Shown here: positions 52,460-62,432 of the stretch, one piece after another | Layout of the letters: every line of letters starts with the position of its first letter | How positions within the stretch are numbered: the stretch's first letter is position 1 | Assembly: GCF_000210915.2 (NCBI RefSeq) | Contig: NC_016620.1 | Span: 2,294,001-2,358,000 of the forward strand | Source of the DNA: Halobacteriovorax marinus SJ | Lineage (GTDB): Bacteria > Bdellovibrionota > Bacteriovoracia > Bacteriovoracales > Bacteriovoracaceae | Length of the DNA stretch: 64,000 nt | Reading direction: 5' to 3' | Made by a program: the position numbers and the translations under genes | Notes under the pieces: generated by a model | Databases searched by the model: none | Seen by the model: only the letters and a program-made list of their open reading frames with translations | What the model was told of the DNA's origin: nothing

Positions 52460-52509
52460 CAGTTATACTCACAATATGTTTTTTATGCAACTAGATTGCA
52501 AAAAATCTA

Positions 52510-53097
52510 TCATTTTTTCCAATATTTCCTTAAAAATTGATCTCGACCTGAGTTAAATCTATAGAATTTATAGCGAATTGGGTTCTTTTCGTAATAATCC
52601 TGATGATAGTCCTCTGCGGGATAGAATTTAGACGCCTTTGTAATCTCGGCCACAATCTTCTTAGAGAACCTTTTGCTCTTTTCCAATTCATCCCTAGACT
52701 TAAGCGCCAATTCTCGTTGGGACTCAGTGGTGTAGAAAACGCCTGGGCGATACTGACTACCTCTATCCACAAATTGTCCCTTGGTATCAGTTGGATCAAT
52801 ATTCATCCAAAAAACCTCTAGTAACTTAGAATAGCTCACTACAGCCGGATCAAATTCAATCTTTACTGCCTCTGTATGCCCAGTTCCACCAGCACTTACA
52901 ACTTTATAAGACGCAGAAGATTCACTTCCGCCGATATAACCTGAAGTCGTGGACTTCACTCCTTTTAATTTATCAAAGGGAGGCTCCATACACCAAAAGC
53001 AACCTCCTGCAAAAATCGCAACTTCACTCTTGGCCAGAGCCTGAGCACTTCCAGCTAGATATAAACTTATAAGTAGAAATATCGTATTTAACTTCAT
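52510..53097 (-). CDS. msrA: Exported peptide-methionine (S)-S-oxide reductase
   Basis: MsrA repairs oxidised methionine. ATG at 53097 is chosen because AAGGAG lies 7 bases upstream, and it gives a signal peptide (residues 1-22). An in-frame codon at 53115 is too far. The 195-residue protein has the catalytic GCFWCMEPPFD (Cys in GCFWC), the family's GYIGG, GHTEAVKIEFDP and a C-terminal YHQDYYEKNP. It lacks a fused MsrB. Export to the periplasm is an inference from the signal peptide and would fit protection of secreted proteins. Confidence 0.94.
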   Translation of the reverse strand: MKLNTIFLLISLYLAGSAQALAKSEVAIFAGGCFWCMEPPFDKLKGVKSTTSGYIGGSESSASYKVVSAGGTGHTEAVKIEFDPAVVSYSKLLEVFWMNIDPTDTKGQFVDRGSQYRPGVFYTTESQRELALKSRDELEKSKRFSKKIVAEITKASKFYPAEDYHQDYYEKNPIRYKFYRFNSGRDQFLRKYWKK

Positions 53098-53211
53098 GAA
53101 AGATCTCCTTATCAAATCTTTAGAAAACTTAAAGCTTCTAGAGATTAGTGTCTCACACTTTAAATATGTTACATTTTATGGATATAATAAGGCCATAAAC
53201 ATGGAAAAATC

Positions 53212-54264
53212 TTGAAAATACTATTACTTACTCTATTCCTTATTACGCCTCTCTCTTTATTTGCAAAGGATGGACTAAGAGTAACCTATATTTCACCAGA
53301 CCCTATCGATACTGAAAATGAGTTTTGGAAGAATACAACAAAGCAAGTAATGAAGGCCGCTAAAGATTTAGGGATTGAACTAGAAGTTCTCTATACACAA
53401 TCACACTACTCTTATTATACAAGTATGATAGACAAGGTTTCTAAGCGTCCAAAAGAAACACTCCCGCAATATCTTTTAATTCTCCCCATTAAGTCTACTG
53501 CTAGAAATACTCTCGAAAAGCTTGAGAAAGTTGGAGTCAAAACAGTCTTCATTAATGCTGAAGTAAATGAAAATGAGAGAGAAAGTATTGGATGGCCTAG
53601 ACAGAAATATAAGAATTGGATTGGAGAATTTTATCCAGATGATTATCAAGCAGGGAGACTTGTTGTTAGTGAAGTTGCAAAGAAGTGTAGAAAAGGAAGT
53701 GACGTAGTTGCTATTAATGGTACACATATCTCTAACGCTTCTTTAATTAGAGAGAAATCTTTTGAAGAGACCTCCAAAGAATTGAACTTAAACCTGAAAC
53801 AATCTTTCTATGGAAATTGGAAGAAAGAAAAAGTTGGAAGGATGCTACCCTACATAGAGGGACGCTATCCAAATATTTGCGGTTTCTTTGTTTCAAGTGA
53901 TTTCATGGCCGAGGCAATCTTAAATTCCAGATTAAAGAAGTATCAGGTATGCTCAATAGACTGGACTAAGAATGGTCTTCAGAATGTTAAAGATAAGAAA
54001 CAACTTTGTACTGTTGGTGGACATTTCCTTGAGCCGGCCTTTGCCCTTGTCGCAACTTTTGACTATCATCATGGATATGACTTTAAAAATGACTTTGGCC
54101 TAACCTATAAGTCTCACTTCTATATCGCTAATCAGTCGAACGCAAAAGAAATCCTAGAGAAGTTTATCGAGAATAAAAAGCCTCTTAACTTTAAGAACTA
54201 CTCAAAAGTTTTTAATAAAAAGATTAAAAAATACAACTTTAATATATTAAAAAATTATGAATAA
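53212..54264 (+). CDS. Periplasmic sugar-binding-like (LuxP/RbsB type) protein
   Basis: The start is TTG at 53212, with GGAA before it; a four-codon ATG frame (53201) ends over the TTG. The 350-residue protein has a signal peptide (residues 1-18). The fold is the type-I periplasmic binding protein: VTYISPDPIDTENEFW, AAKDLGIELEVLYTQSHY, VFINAEVNENERE, WIGEFYPDDYQAG and VVAINGTHISNASLIREKSF. It resembles autoinducer or sugar-binding proteins, without an adjacent ABC transporter or kinase. The ligand is unknown. It overlaps the next hydrolase gene by 8 bases. Confidence 0.8.
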   Translation: MKILLLTLFLITPLSLFAKDGLRVTYISPDPIDTENEFWKNTTKQVMKAAKDLGIELEVLYTQSHYSYYTSMIDKVSKRPKETLPQYLLILPIKSTARNTLEKLEKVGVKTVFINAEVNENERESIGWPRQKYKNWIGEFYPDDYQAGRLVVSEVAKKCRKGSDVVAINGTHISNASLIREKSFEETSKELNLNLKQSFYGNWKKEKVGRMLPYIEGRYPNICGFFVSSDFMAEAILNSRLKKYQVCSIDWTKNGLQNVKDKKQLCTVGGHFLEPAFALVATFDYHHGYDFKNDFGLTYKSHFYIANQSNAKEILEKFIENKKPLNFKNYSKVFNKKIKKYNFNILKNYE

Positions 54265-54874
54265 AAAAGACCTCATCATTTCTAAAAAATCAAAATCAAA
54301 TAAGCGTATCATTCTGGCCCACGGAGCTGGCGCCCCAATGGATCATGATTGGATGAACTCTCTAAGCGATAAGCTAGTGAGTAGAGATATTCAAGTTATC
54401 CGCTTTGAATTTCCCTATATGGCCCAAAGACGAGTTGATGGTAAGAAGAGACCACCTAATACGAAGAAGATTCTTCTTGAAACATGGAAAGAGGTCTTTG
54501 AACTCTGCGCTGATAGCGAAACATTTATTGCTGGAAAATCCATGGGTGGTCGAATGGCAACACTGATGGCCGATGAACTCACACCTAAAGGAGTCATTTG
54601 CCTAGGCTTCCCTTTTCACGCCCCTGGAAAAGATGTTCGAGATAGAATTGATCATTTAAAAAATATAAAGACCAAAGTTCATATTCTTCAAGGTACAAGA
54701 GATAGTATGGGAGCGAAGGATGAAGTCCTTGGTTATGACTTAAGCAAAAATATTTCACTACATTGGTTTGAAGATGGAGATCACTCTCTAAAGCCTAGAA
54801 AGAGAGAGACAGGCAAAACTCTAGAGGATTATCTAGAGCTCGCCGCTGATAGAATTGAATCTATTATGTCCTAG
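54257..54874 (+). CDS. Alpha/beta hydrolase, Tex30/KANL3-like
   Basis: The 205-residue protein has [15 protein letters not shown] (oxyanion region), [19 protein letters not shown], the nucleophile in [10 protein letters not shown], an aspartate in QGTRDSMG and a histidine in DGDHSLK. The spacing and the FPYM segment match the Tex30/KANL3-like alpha/beta hydrolases, found in many bacteria but without known substrate. It has no signal peptide. The start overlaps the binding-protein gene by 8 bases, so they are coupled. It converges on leuS. Confidence 0.88.
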   Translation: MNKKDLIISKKSKSNKRIILAHGAGAPMDHDWMNSLSDKLVSRDIQVIRFEFPYMAQRRVDGKKRPPNTKKILLETWKEVFELCADSETFIAGKSMGGRMATLMADELTPKGVICLGFPFHAPGKDVRDRIDHLKNIKTKVHILQGTRDSMGAKDEVLGYDLSKNISLHWFEDGDHSLKPRKRETGKTLEDYLELAADRIESIMS

Positions 54875-57645
54875 CCAACTACGATATTGACAATTTTCTT
54901 TGGAACAATGATTTTCTTCTTTATCTCTTTGCCTTCAATCCACTTCTGAATTTCTTCAGACTCAAGAACGAGCTTCTCGATTTCTTCTTTAGAAGCATCG
55001 AGAGAGATATCCATTAAAAATCTCATTTTTCCATTAACAGAAATAGGATATTTATGCGTACTCTCTACTAAGTATGACTCGTTTAACTCAGGCATACTCG
55101 CAAATGTAATACTCTCACTATGACCTAACTCCTGCCACAACTCTTCACAAAAGTGAGGAGCAAATGGAGAGAGTAAAATAATAAGATCATTTAAAATATC
55201 TTTCTTATGACACTTAAGTTTCGAGAGATCATTTACGCAAATCATAAAGGCCGAAATAGATGTATTGAAAGAGAAAGTATCAATATCTTCATTTACTTTT
55301 TTAATACAAGTATGAAGAACTTTTAACTCATCTGCACTTGGCGCATCTGAAACAACACAGAGTTTTTCATCTTTGTAGAAGAGATTCCATAGCTTCTTTA
55401 AGAATCTGTGAACACCTTCGATACCATTTGTATTCCATGGCTTTGATTGCTCTAATGGACCTAAGAACATTTCATATAGTCTTAGTGTATCGGCACCGTA
55501 ATTTTCAACGATAGTGTCTGGATTAACCACGTTGAACATGGACTTACTCATCTTCTCAACTGCGTAACCACAATTATAGACGTCCTTTCCATCAACAGAT
55601 TCAGTGATAAAAGTCGCATCTTTAAACTCAGGTCTCCACGCCTTAAAAGCGTCCATATCTAATTGATCGTTGTGAACAATATTCACATCAACATGAATCT
55701 CTTGAGTGTCATACTGATCTTTGAGTCCTAGTGAAACAAATTCATTCTTACCTTTTAATCTATAAACAAAGTTCGATCGACCTTGGATCATTCCTTGATT
55801 CACCAATCTCTTAAAAGGCTCTTCTTTACAGACATATCCAATATCAAAGAGAAATTTATTCCAGTAGCGTGAATAAATAAGGTGACCTGTCGCATGCTCC
55901 GCTCCACCGATATAGAGATCAACATCTTGCCAGTAATTATTCGCATCTTTAGATACAAGCCCCTCTTCATTATGTGGGTCCATATATCTTAAGTAATAAG
56001 CAGAAGAACCAGCGAATCCTGGCATAGTAGACATCTCTAGAGGGTGCCCATCTTTAGTCGTCCAATTTTCAGCTCTTCCTAGTGGTGGCTGACCATCTTC
56101 AGTTGGAAGAAATTTATCGACCTCTGGAAGTTGTAGAGGAAGATCATCCATGCTTAGTGGTGTTGGCACTCCGTCTTTAAAATAAATTGGGAATGGTTCA
56201 CCCCAGTATCTCTGTCTAGAGAAGATAGCATCTCTTAAGCGGTAATTAGTTTGTTTCTGTCCAAGTCCTCTACTCTCAACTTCAGTAATCATTTTTGCAA
56301 TTGCGTCCTGAACACTTAGTCCGTTTAAAAAGTCAGAGTTCATAAGAGTTCCCTCTTTGGCGTCATATGACTCCTCAGAGATATCTCCACCTGAAACAAC
56401 TTGAGTTATTTCAATTCCAAAATGTTTTGCGAAGGCGTAGTCTCTTGAATCGTGAGCAGGAACGGCCATAACAGCACCTGTTCCATATCCACCTAATACG
56501 TAATCACCAATCCAAATTGGAATATCCTTTCCAGTGAAAGGATGAATACAGTAAGCACCTGTGAAAACTCCCGTCACACGTTTTACATCAGCGAGACGAT
56601 CTCTTTCACTTCTCTTTTTTGTATCTTCTAAATATTGCTCTACTGCTGCTCTTTGCTCATCAGTTGTCACTAAACTTACATAATCACTCTCTGGTGCGAG
56701 AACCATAAAGCTCACACCAAAAATTGTATCTGCTCTAGTAGTGAAGACTTCAATCTTCTCTTCACGATCTTTGATATCAAATTTAACTTCTGCGCCCGTA
56801 GACTTACCAATCCAATTCTTCTGCATCTCTTTTAAAGAGTCAGACCAATTCAGCTCGTCTAGTCCATCTAGAAGTCTTGGAGCATAAGCAGAAACTCTAA
56901 GGCACCACTGTTGCATCTTCTTTTGTTCTACTGGATGCGAACCTCTCACCGAGAGACCGTCTTTAACTTCGTCATTGGCCAGAACTGTTCCAAGACCTGG
57001 ACACCAATTCACAGCAGTTTCAGCTAAGAATGCCAATCTATAATTTTGAAGAGTATTCTCTTTCGCTTTTTCATCAAAGCTCTTCCATTCCTTGGCGCTA
57101 AACTCTTCCATCTCACCAGAGTGAGCATTTACACCAGCACTTCCCTTGCTCTCAAGTTTCTTAATTAGATCCGCAATTGGAAGGGCCTTATTTGCATCTA
57201 AATCATAGTAGTGCTCAAACATCTGGATGAAGGCCCACTGAGTCCACTTATAATATTTTGGATCACATGTTTGCACTTCTCTATTCCAATCATAAGAGAA
57301 GCCGATCTTATCTAACTGCTCTCTATATCTTGCAATATTTTCTCTCGTTGTATCTGCAGGATGTCTACCAGTTTGAATGGCATATTGCTCGGCCGGAAGT
57401 CCAAAGGCATCGTAACCCATTGGGTGAAGAACGTTATATCCCTCTAGCCTCTTAAAACGAGTATAGATATCTGAAGCGATATAACCAAGAGGATGACCTA
57501 CGTGTAGCCCCGCTCCCGAAGGATAGGGAAACATATCGAGAATATAGTATTTAGGTTTTGAACTCGACTCATGGGCCTTGAAAGTTTGATTATCGTTCCA
57601 GTACTTCTGCCATTTTGTTTCAATTTCTTGAAAATTATAACTCAT
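54871..57645 (-). CDS. leuS: Leucyl-tRNA synthetase
   Basis: LeuS charges tRNA-Leu. The 924-residue protein is longer than the common bacterial 860-870. It has the class I HVGH motif (near residue 46-49), [16 protein letters not shown], the editing domain with [10 protein letters not shown] and [15 protein letters not shown], and KMSKSMFN for the KMSKS loop. The C-terminal [13 protein letters not shown] is typical. Extra length comes mostly from inserts around residues 155-190 and 625-690. It is alone on its transcript; no start-side regulatory T-box is evident. Confidence 0.97.
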   Translation of the reverse strand: MSYNFQEIETKWQKYWNDNQTFKAHESSSKPKYYILDMFPYPSGAGLHVGHPLGYIASDIYTRFKRLEGYNVLHPMGYDAFGLPAEQYAIQTGRHPADTTRENIARYREQLDKIGFSYDWNREVQTCDPKYYKWTQWAFIQMFEHYYDLDANKALPIADLIKKLESKGSAGVNAHSGEMEEFSAKEWKSFDEKAKENTLQNYRLAFLAETAVNWCPGLGTVLANDEVKDGLSVRGSHPVEQKKMQQWCLRVSAYAPRLLDGLDELNWSDSLKEMQKNWIGKSTGAEVKFDIKDREEKIEVFTTRADTIFGVSFMVLAPESDYVSLVTTDEQRAAVEQYLEDTKKRSERDRLADVKRVTGVFTGAYCIHPFTGKDIPIWIGDYVLGGYGTGAVMAVPAHDSRDYAFAKHFGIEITQVVSGGDISEESYDAKEGTLMNSDFLNGLSVQDAIAKMITEVESRGLGQKQTNYRLRDAIFSRQRYWGEPFPIYFKDGVPTPLSMDDLPLQLPEVDKFLPTEDGQPPLGRAENWTTKDGHPLEMSTMPGFAGSSAYYLRYMDPHNEEGLVSKDANNYWQDVDLYIGGAEHATGHLIYSRYWNKFLFDIGYVCKEEPFKRLVNQGMIQGRSNFVYRLKGKNEFVSLGLKDQYDTQEIHVDVNIVHNDQLDMDAFKAWRPEFKDATFITESVDGKDVYNCGYAVEKMSKSMFNVVNPDTIVENYGADTLRLYEMFLGPLEQSKPWNTNGIEGVHRFLKKLWNLFYKDEKLCVVSDAPSADELKVLHTCIKKVNEDIDTFSFNTSISAFMICVNDLSKLKCHKKDILNDLIILLSPFAPHFCEELWQELGHSESITFASMPELNESYLVESTHKYPISVNGKMRFLMDISLDASKEEIEKLVLESEEIQKWIEGKEIKKKIIVPKKIVNIVVG

Positions 57646-57744
57646 TGCAACATTCCTTTGGGTGCTTAAATTATGACTTTGAATTTATGAGGATATTTTT
57701 AAAAAATATTGGACTAATTGTACAGGAAAAGAGGCGTTTAGCCA

Positions 57745-57770
57745 AAATCAAAAGGCACCCTAGGTGCCCT
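57745..57770 (-). terminator. Terminator of the Cys-rich secreted protein gene
   Basis: A perfect 6-bp GGCACC/GGTGCC stem (arms 57754-57759 and 57763-57768) with a 3-base loop is followed on the minus strand by TTTTGATTTT. It lies 21 bases after the stop codon. Confidence 0.7.
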
Positions 57771-57788
57771 TCAATTCTAATAGCTTAA

Positions 57789-58064
57789 TTAAAACTTTGG
57801 CTCACAAGTCTGTAGACAGATTTGTCTTTGAGTTGGCTCTGGAAGAGAGTTACAGTATCTCTCACATGCAGGTACTGACTTATAGTTTCCATTTCCATAA
57901 TCTAAACACATTTGCATGATTGCGTTATGACACTGTAGAAAATCTTCTCTATTTGTGATTTCAGCACATGTCTCATTAGCTTGAACAGCGCACACTTTTA
58001 ACACTGATGCAGAAGCTGCAGAAGTCATTAAAGTTAAACCAATAATTGCGATTAATTTTTTCAT
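57789..58064 (-). CDS. Small secreted eight-cysteine protein
   Basis: ATG at 58064 is chosen because AGGAG lies 5-6 bases upstream; an earlier in-frame start at 58109 would hide the signal peptide. Residues 1-18 are the signal peptide (MKKLIAIIGLTLMTSAASA). The mature 73 residues hold eight cysteines (KVCAV, ETCAE, LQCHN, QMCLD, ACERYC, ICLQTC), an arrangement suited to four disulfides. No known family is apparent. The gene has its own terminator and lies next to the secreted protease gene. Confidence 0.75.
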   Translation of the reverse strand: MKKLIAIIGLTLMTSAASASVLKVCAVQANETCAEITNREDFLQCHNAIMQMCLDYGNGNYKSVPACERYCNSLPEPTQRQICLQTCEPKF

Positions 58065-58140
58065 TTCCACTCCTATTATTCTAATAAGAGTGGGTTTTAC
58101 TTTGGCCATTATATTAAGCCAAGGAATATGAAGATTTTTC

Positions 58141-59166
58141 TTAGTTTAAATAATTCCTAACCTTCAGCACTTTCTCGCCACCTGCGTCAAACTCTGAGTA
58201 TACTTTGTCGCCTACGCAATACTCATCATTTTCAATCTGCAGCTCGAAGTCCTGCTGACCTGAGACCAGTACTCCTGCTACTTCTCCAGTCTCCTCATCA
58301 AATACAGGAGAACCTGAGTTTCCGCCGTATGATGCAATATGTGCTGTAATAGTATCGTAACCATACCCATCATGCTTAACTTCCCCACTTGCAACTTTCA
58401 TTCTAAGCCCAGCAGGGTGTCCCATCATTTTTAATTCTGTCCCATCTTGAAAGTATTCTTTTCTAGAAATCTCGAGAGCTTCAACATTTTGAACTTCACG
58501 GTCAAGCTTTGCAATTGTCATATCAGAGCTAAACTCTAAATTTTCTTGAATTCCAAAAACCTGATCTTCAGTAACAAAAATATCATTCTCATAGGCTTCA
58601 TTTCTTGAGATTACTTTTCTTCCATCAGCAGCAACAGTGAAGATGACTCTAATATTTTGTGCCTTTCCACTTTCAATACAATGCCCGGCAGTCATTAACT
58701 CGTCATTTCTTCCGTTTTCATTGATGAGGAAACCTGTACAAAAACCTGGTGCAACTTCGTCTTTATACCTTAAGCTAGAGCAAGTTTTGTAGCCACTTTC
58801 TTCGCTAAGAAATCCACCCAATGTCTGAGAGTCGATTTTATAAACTTTCTTCCCTTCAAGGTTACCAGCAAAAATTAGCTGTGAAGAGTCTATAAACATG
58901 GCCACGGCCTTCATCTTCTCTCTGTCTTCTGTATCGTTGCCTTCAGAGCATACGCTCACTCTATTATCAGCTCCATAGATTGCCTTTACATTTGACTTGC
59001 TTGAGTCGCATGTATCAACAAAGTCCAACATCCCATTAGCAATAATCTTCTGAGACTCAGATAATTGAGGTGCTCTAGATTTTTCTCCAGATCCTCCACA
59101 AGAAGTTAATAATAAAGGTGAAGTCATTAAAATTGTAGAAATCAGTAAGCTCTTAAAGTTTTTCAT
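58141..59166 (-). CDS. Trypsin-like serine protease lipoprotein (paralogue 2)
   Basis: The 341-residue protein has a lipoprotein signal, with lipid on Cys23 (LLLTSCGG). The chymotrypsin-fold triad is His152 (MTAGHC), Asp205 (SSDMTIAKLD) and Ser286 (GGNSGSPV). A pro-region motif KAIYGADNRVSV near residue 61-72 recurs in the protease at 39845-40726. The lipid anchor suggests surface or periplasmic membrane attachment. It stands between the Cys-rich protein and the PilZ gene. An ATTAGGAG ribosome site precedes the ATG. Confidence 0.9.
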   Translation of the reverse strand: MKNFKSLLISTILMTSPLLLTSCGGSGEKSRAPQLSESQKIIANGMLDFVDTCDSSKSNVKAIYGADNRVSVCSEGNDTEDREKMKAVAMFIDSSQLIFAGNLEGKKVYKIDSQTLGGFLSEESGYKTCSSLRYKDEVAPGFCTGFLINENGRNDELMTAGHCIESGKAQNIRVIFTVAADGRKVISRNEAYENDIFVTEDQVFGIQENLEFSSDMTIAKLDREVQNVEALEISRKEYFQDGTELKMMGHPAGLRMKVASGEVKHDGYGYDTITAHIASYGGNSGSPVFDEETGEVAGVLVSGQQDFELQIENDEYCVGDKVYSEFDAGGEKVLKVRNYLN

Positions 59167-59256
59167 TTATGTCTCCTAATATAGTGTTTCCTACATACAT
59201 TACAAAGACGGTGCCAAAAAGAGCAAAGTTAAAGGTTTGAAATTATTATAGTTATC

Positions 59257-59274
59257 GTGTTCCAGAAGTGAAAC
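59257..59274. repeat. Dispersed palindrome GTGTTCCA-N4-TGAAACGC, copy 2
   Basis: This imperfect inverted repeat is close to the copy at 13807-13828 and lies 7 bases past the stop of the PilZ gene. Shared bases are GTGTTCCA and TGAAAC with a 4-base variable centre. Confidence 0.45.
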
Positions 59275-59281
59275 GCCATTC

Positions 59282-60382
59282 TTAAACGAGAACCTCAAAG
59301 GAAGTTGGGTCAAGAACCAGCTCTCCCGACTTCTCCTTAGCACGTATAAATTTGACGATTTCATCCTGGGCCTTATTGATGGCCGAGGGGGACTTTGGTT
59401 GGTCTAATTTATAGAGAAATTCCTCTTTCATTGTATCAGTCACTTCGCTGATAAGATCATAAATTAATTCTTTTGATGAGAGACGAAGGGATGCCGCTAG
59501 TAAATCCAGATTTACTTCTAATAGGAAATTCCTCTTCATCTCTAAGGTAAGATAGCGCAATCTATCTATATTCTCATTCTGTTCTCTAATATTATTTGCT
59601 AGAACATGATTTTCTTCGGCTATCTTTCTTAGTACTTTCTCCTGTTCTACTTCTGAGAGACCATTGAATGTTGAAACCTCAAGACCTTTTTGCTTGAGCT
59701 GCTTCTTTTCAATAACTGAACTTATGGACTTAAAAGTCACACTCTCGAGAGAGTCAGAAAACTGCACACCCAACTTTAAAAGATTTGAGTCCGTCTCAAG
59801 TGAAACAGAGTAAGGTGTAATATAGCGAATGGTTGCAAGTAAACCTGATGATAAATTCTGATCTGTAATAGATGTAATATAAATAGTTGCACCAACTGAA
59901 AACTTAGGTGCCTCACTCTCATGCACGATTAGACTCAGTCCCTTAACTGAGAGATCTTTTAGTATGTACGATACACTCTCTACATCATCATTACTTCCAA
60001 CCTTGAAAGAAACATTCTTGAAATCTTGATACTTAAAAGAAAATCTCTCAACACTTCTTCTCTCTTTCATCATCAACTCTACAGGAGTTTTAATAATGAT
60101 TCGCAACCCTTCCGTTTTGAAAGCATCCTTTTTAAAGAGAGCATCTCCCTTTGCGTAGTGAACAAAGAGAGTATTATCTTTTGTAATCTTATAATCTGCA
60201 TTCTTATAAGCATCTTCAATTTGAATTATAGTATTAGAATCTGTGACCTCAACGATTGTCGCTTGGAATTTATTTCTCTCATCCCCTCGATTTTGCCAAA
60301 TCGTAACCTCATCACCACTTTCCATTATTTGTGTAAGTCTCGACTTGATGACATCTTTTCTAAAGGTTGACCACATTTTCAT
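59282..60382 (-). CDS. PilZ-domain protein with helical C-terminus
   Basis: The 366-residue protein has an N-terminal YcgR-like domain (residues 1-105). A PilZ domain follows (about 105-220) with the c-di-GMP motifs RRSVERF (RxxxR) and DLSVKGLSL (DxSxxG). The pair is intact, so it should bind c-di-GMP. The C-terminal 140 residues are helical (EKVLRKIAEENHVLANNIREQ). In the Bdellovibrionota c-di-GMP controls predation and motility, which makes this a candidate effector; the link here is inference. It stands alone. Confidence 0.85.
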   Translation of the reverse strand: MKMWSTFRKDVIKSRLTQIMESGDEVTIWQNRGDERNKFQATIVEVTDSNTIIQIEDAYKNADYKITKDNTLFVHYAKGDALFKKDAFKTEGLRIIIKTPVELMMKERRSVERFSFKYQDFKNVSFKVGSNDDVESVSYILKDLSVKGLSLIVHESEAPKFSVGATIYITSITDQNLSSGLLATIRYITPYSVSLETDSNLLKLGVQFSDSLESVTFKSISSVIEKKQLKQKGLEVSTFNGLSEVEQEKVLRKIAEENHVLANNIREQNENIDRLRYLTLEMKRNFLLEVNLDLLAASLRLSSKELIYDLISEVTDTMKEEFLYKLDQPKSPSAINKAQDEIVKFIRAKEKSGELVLDPTSFEVLV

Positions 60383-60446
60383 ATATTCTAATTCTCCTAA
60401 CTCACACTATTTTCTCAAATAATCCATTTTTTCTAAAGGGAGAACA

Positions 60447-62384
60447 TTATTGCAACCACTTGATAAAGAAGTTCAGTGTATGACCTGTACTTAAAGTTCT
60501 ATTGGCCCTTTTACGAACACCGTGACCTTCATCAGGAAATAAGATTAATGAAGATTCTATACCTTTTTTCTCAAGTGCTTGTTGAAATTGAATTGACTCT
60601 CCTGCGGGAACTCTAGGGTCATTGGCCCCCTGAATAATTAAGAGTGGAGAATTAATTCTATCGAGATAATTTATTGGTGAGAGCTTCTCTAAGACTTCTC
60701 TATCTTTATCTAGATAACCGTACTCACTCTCTCTTAAGTACCTTCTATGCTTTGCTGTATTTTCTAAAAATGTTACTAAGCTACTCATTCCGACGCGAGC
60801 AACTCCAGCATCAAAGTGCTCTGCAAATACTGTCATTGCATAGAGAGTTGAGTATCCACCATAAGAGCCTCCAGTGACACCGATCTTTGGAGTCACCCCA
60901 TTAACGGCCCACTTCTTCTTCGCATAAATAGCAGCATCCCTAATATCTGTGATCACATCCAGTCTCTTTGCTCCATTATCAGAGTTAAGCCATTTCTTTC
61001 CATAACCTCTTGAACCTCTCACATTTGGCATGACATAGATAAAGCCTCTCTTTGTAAAGAGTTCAGAGTATGGGCTAAAACCAGGTAGGGATTGTGACTC
61101 TGGTCCCCCGTGAAAAGAGATAATAACTGGACACGTTCTTACTTCACACTGTCTTGGTTTTTTTACGAACATTGGAATGGAAGTTCCATCCTCTGCAGGA
61201 TAGCTCTCAAGTTTCCATCTTAAGTAATTGGATGTATCAATCTCTGGTGAGCTTGCAATGGTCCATTGGCGCATTGTTCTTCTCCTCCAGTCATAGACAT
61301 AATTGATTCTAGGTTTATTGTGAAAGACTTGAGAAAAAATAGTATATCTCGCATCACTTGTAGTTGAGCCAAAGAATGTATGCTCAGCTTTTTTAAACTT
61401 TGGACCACTCATCTCTTTATAAGTCTTTCCATTAATTACTTTAACTCTGTAGTAACCATTGTCATTATACCTAAGAAGAATTCTTGAAAAGTCTTTAACT
61501 ATAGAGATATTTTTAATATTCATCTCTAACTTTTTAGTAATAGGTTTAAATTTCTTTCCATCATAGAGATAGAGTCTCTTAAAGTTATCAAACTTATTTG
61601 TCAGCACTAGAAACTCGCCCTCTTTATGAGCAATGCGAACATTGTAGGACTCTCTTTCGCCCACTCCTAGTAAAGCTCTCTTCTCTTTTGTTTTTAAATC
61701 ATAGATATAGAATTCTCTGGCAATATTTCCAGTGGCGTGACCAAGTAGAATATTTCCATTCTTAAAGAACTCTACGATCCACCAATATCCCTCACCTTTG
61801 AAAATGAGTTCTCTCTTCTTAGTGGCAATATTATATTTATAAATTCCCCATGTCGTCGGCGTAATATCATTGGCCCTATAGTAGATAAACTTTCCATCTT
61901 CTGATTGATCAAGGTAACTCACCTTAACTTTCTTTTGACCAAAGATTTTAAATAACTCTCCACCTCTTTTTGCATCTTGAAGATATAGACTTGGGTATTC
62001 ATCTCCGCCCTCATCTCTTGAGATAAGAAGATACTTTCCATCATTTGTTATATCGGAGAGAGAGCTCGCATTCTCCCCTCCAGTCATCTGAATTGGAAAC
62101 TTCTTAGGTCCATTAATTTTCCAAACTTGTCTTACACCCGTCACTCCCCATGTGAAGAACATCGTTCTACCATCTGGGGCTAACTGTCCCATTCCTGTAG
62201 AGCGAATTTCATTCTCTGCTTCAATTTCAGTGGATAGTTCTTTTGGAATAGGCTTAGGCGCATACTTAGTTACGATTTCCTGATCAAGAGTCTCTACACC
62301 GTGACCAGTATAAGATTGAACTTTCTTTGTAGTACAAGAAGTCAGTAAAAGACAAAATAGAATACAAGTATTTATTATTTTCAT
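60447..62384 (-). CDS. S9 (prolyl oligopeptidase) family peptidase lipoprotein
   Basis: The 645-residue protein has a lipobox (CLLLTSC, lipid near Cys17). The N-terminal 370 residues look like a beta-propeller with repeats such as APDGRTMFFTWGVTGV and ITNDGKYLLISRDEG. The catalytic domain has the nucleophile in GVTGGSYGGYS, an aspartate in QGANDPRVP and the histidine in DEGHGV. This is the acylaminoacyl-peptidase or dipeptidyl-peptidase type of S9. It probably digests peptides in the periplasm. Confidence 0.94.
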   Translation of the reverse strand: MKIINTCILFCLLLTSCTTKKVQSYTGHGVETLDQEIVTKYAPKPIPKELSTEIEAENEIRSTGMGQLAPDGRTMFFTWGVTGVRQVWKINGPKKFPIQMTGGENASSLSDITNDGKYLLISRDEGGDEYPSLYLQDAKRGGELFKIFGQKKVKVSYLDQSEDGKFIYYRANDITPTTWGIYKYNIATKKRELIFKGEGYWWIVEFFKNGNILLGHATGNIAREFYIYDLKTKEKRALLGVGERESYNVRIAHKEGEFLVLTNKFDNFKRLYLYDGKKFKPITKKLEMNIKNISIVKDFSRILLRYNDNGYYRVKVINGKTYKEMSGPKFKKAEHTFFGSTTSDARYTIFSQVFHNKPRINYVYDWRRRTMRQWTIASSPEIDTSNYLRWKLESYPAEDGTSIPMFVKKPRQCEVRTCPVIISFHGGPESQSLPGFSPYSELFTKRGFIYVMPNVRGSRGYGKKWLNSDNGAKRLDVITDIRDAAIYAKKKWAVNGVTPKIGVTGGSYGGYSTLYAMTVFAEHFDAGVARVGMSSLVTFLENTAKHRRYLRESEYGYLDKDREVLEKLSPINYLDRINSPLLIIQGANDPRVPAGESIQFQQALEKKGIESSLILFPDEGHGVRKRANRTLSTGHTLNFFIKWLQ

Positions 62385-62432
62385 ATTAATCTCCGTTTTA
62401 AAGCATTATAAACGCAGATTAATAGATGTCCA

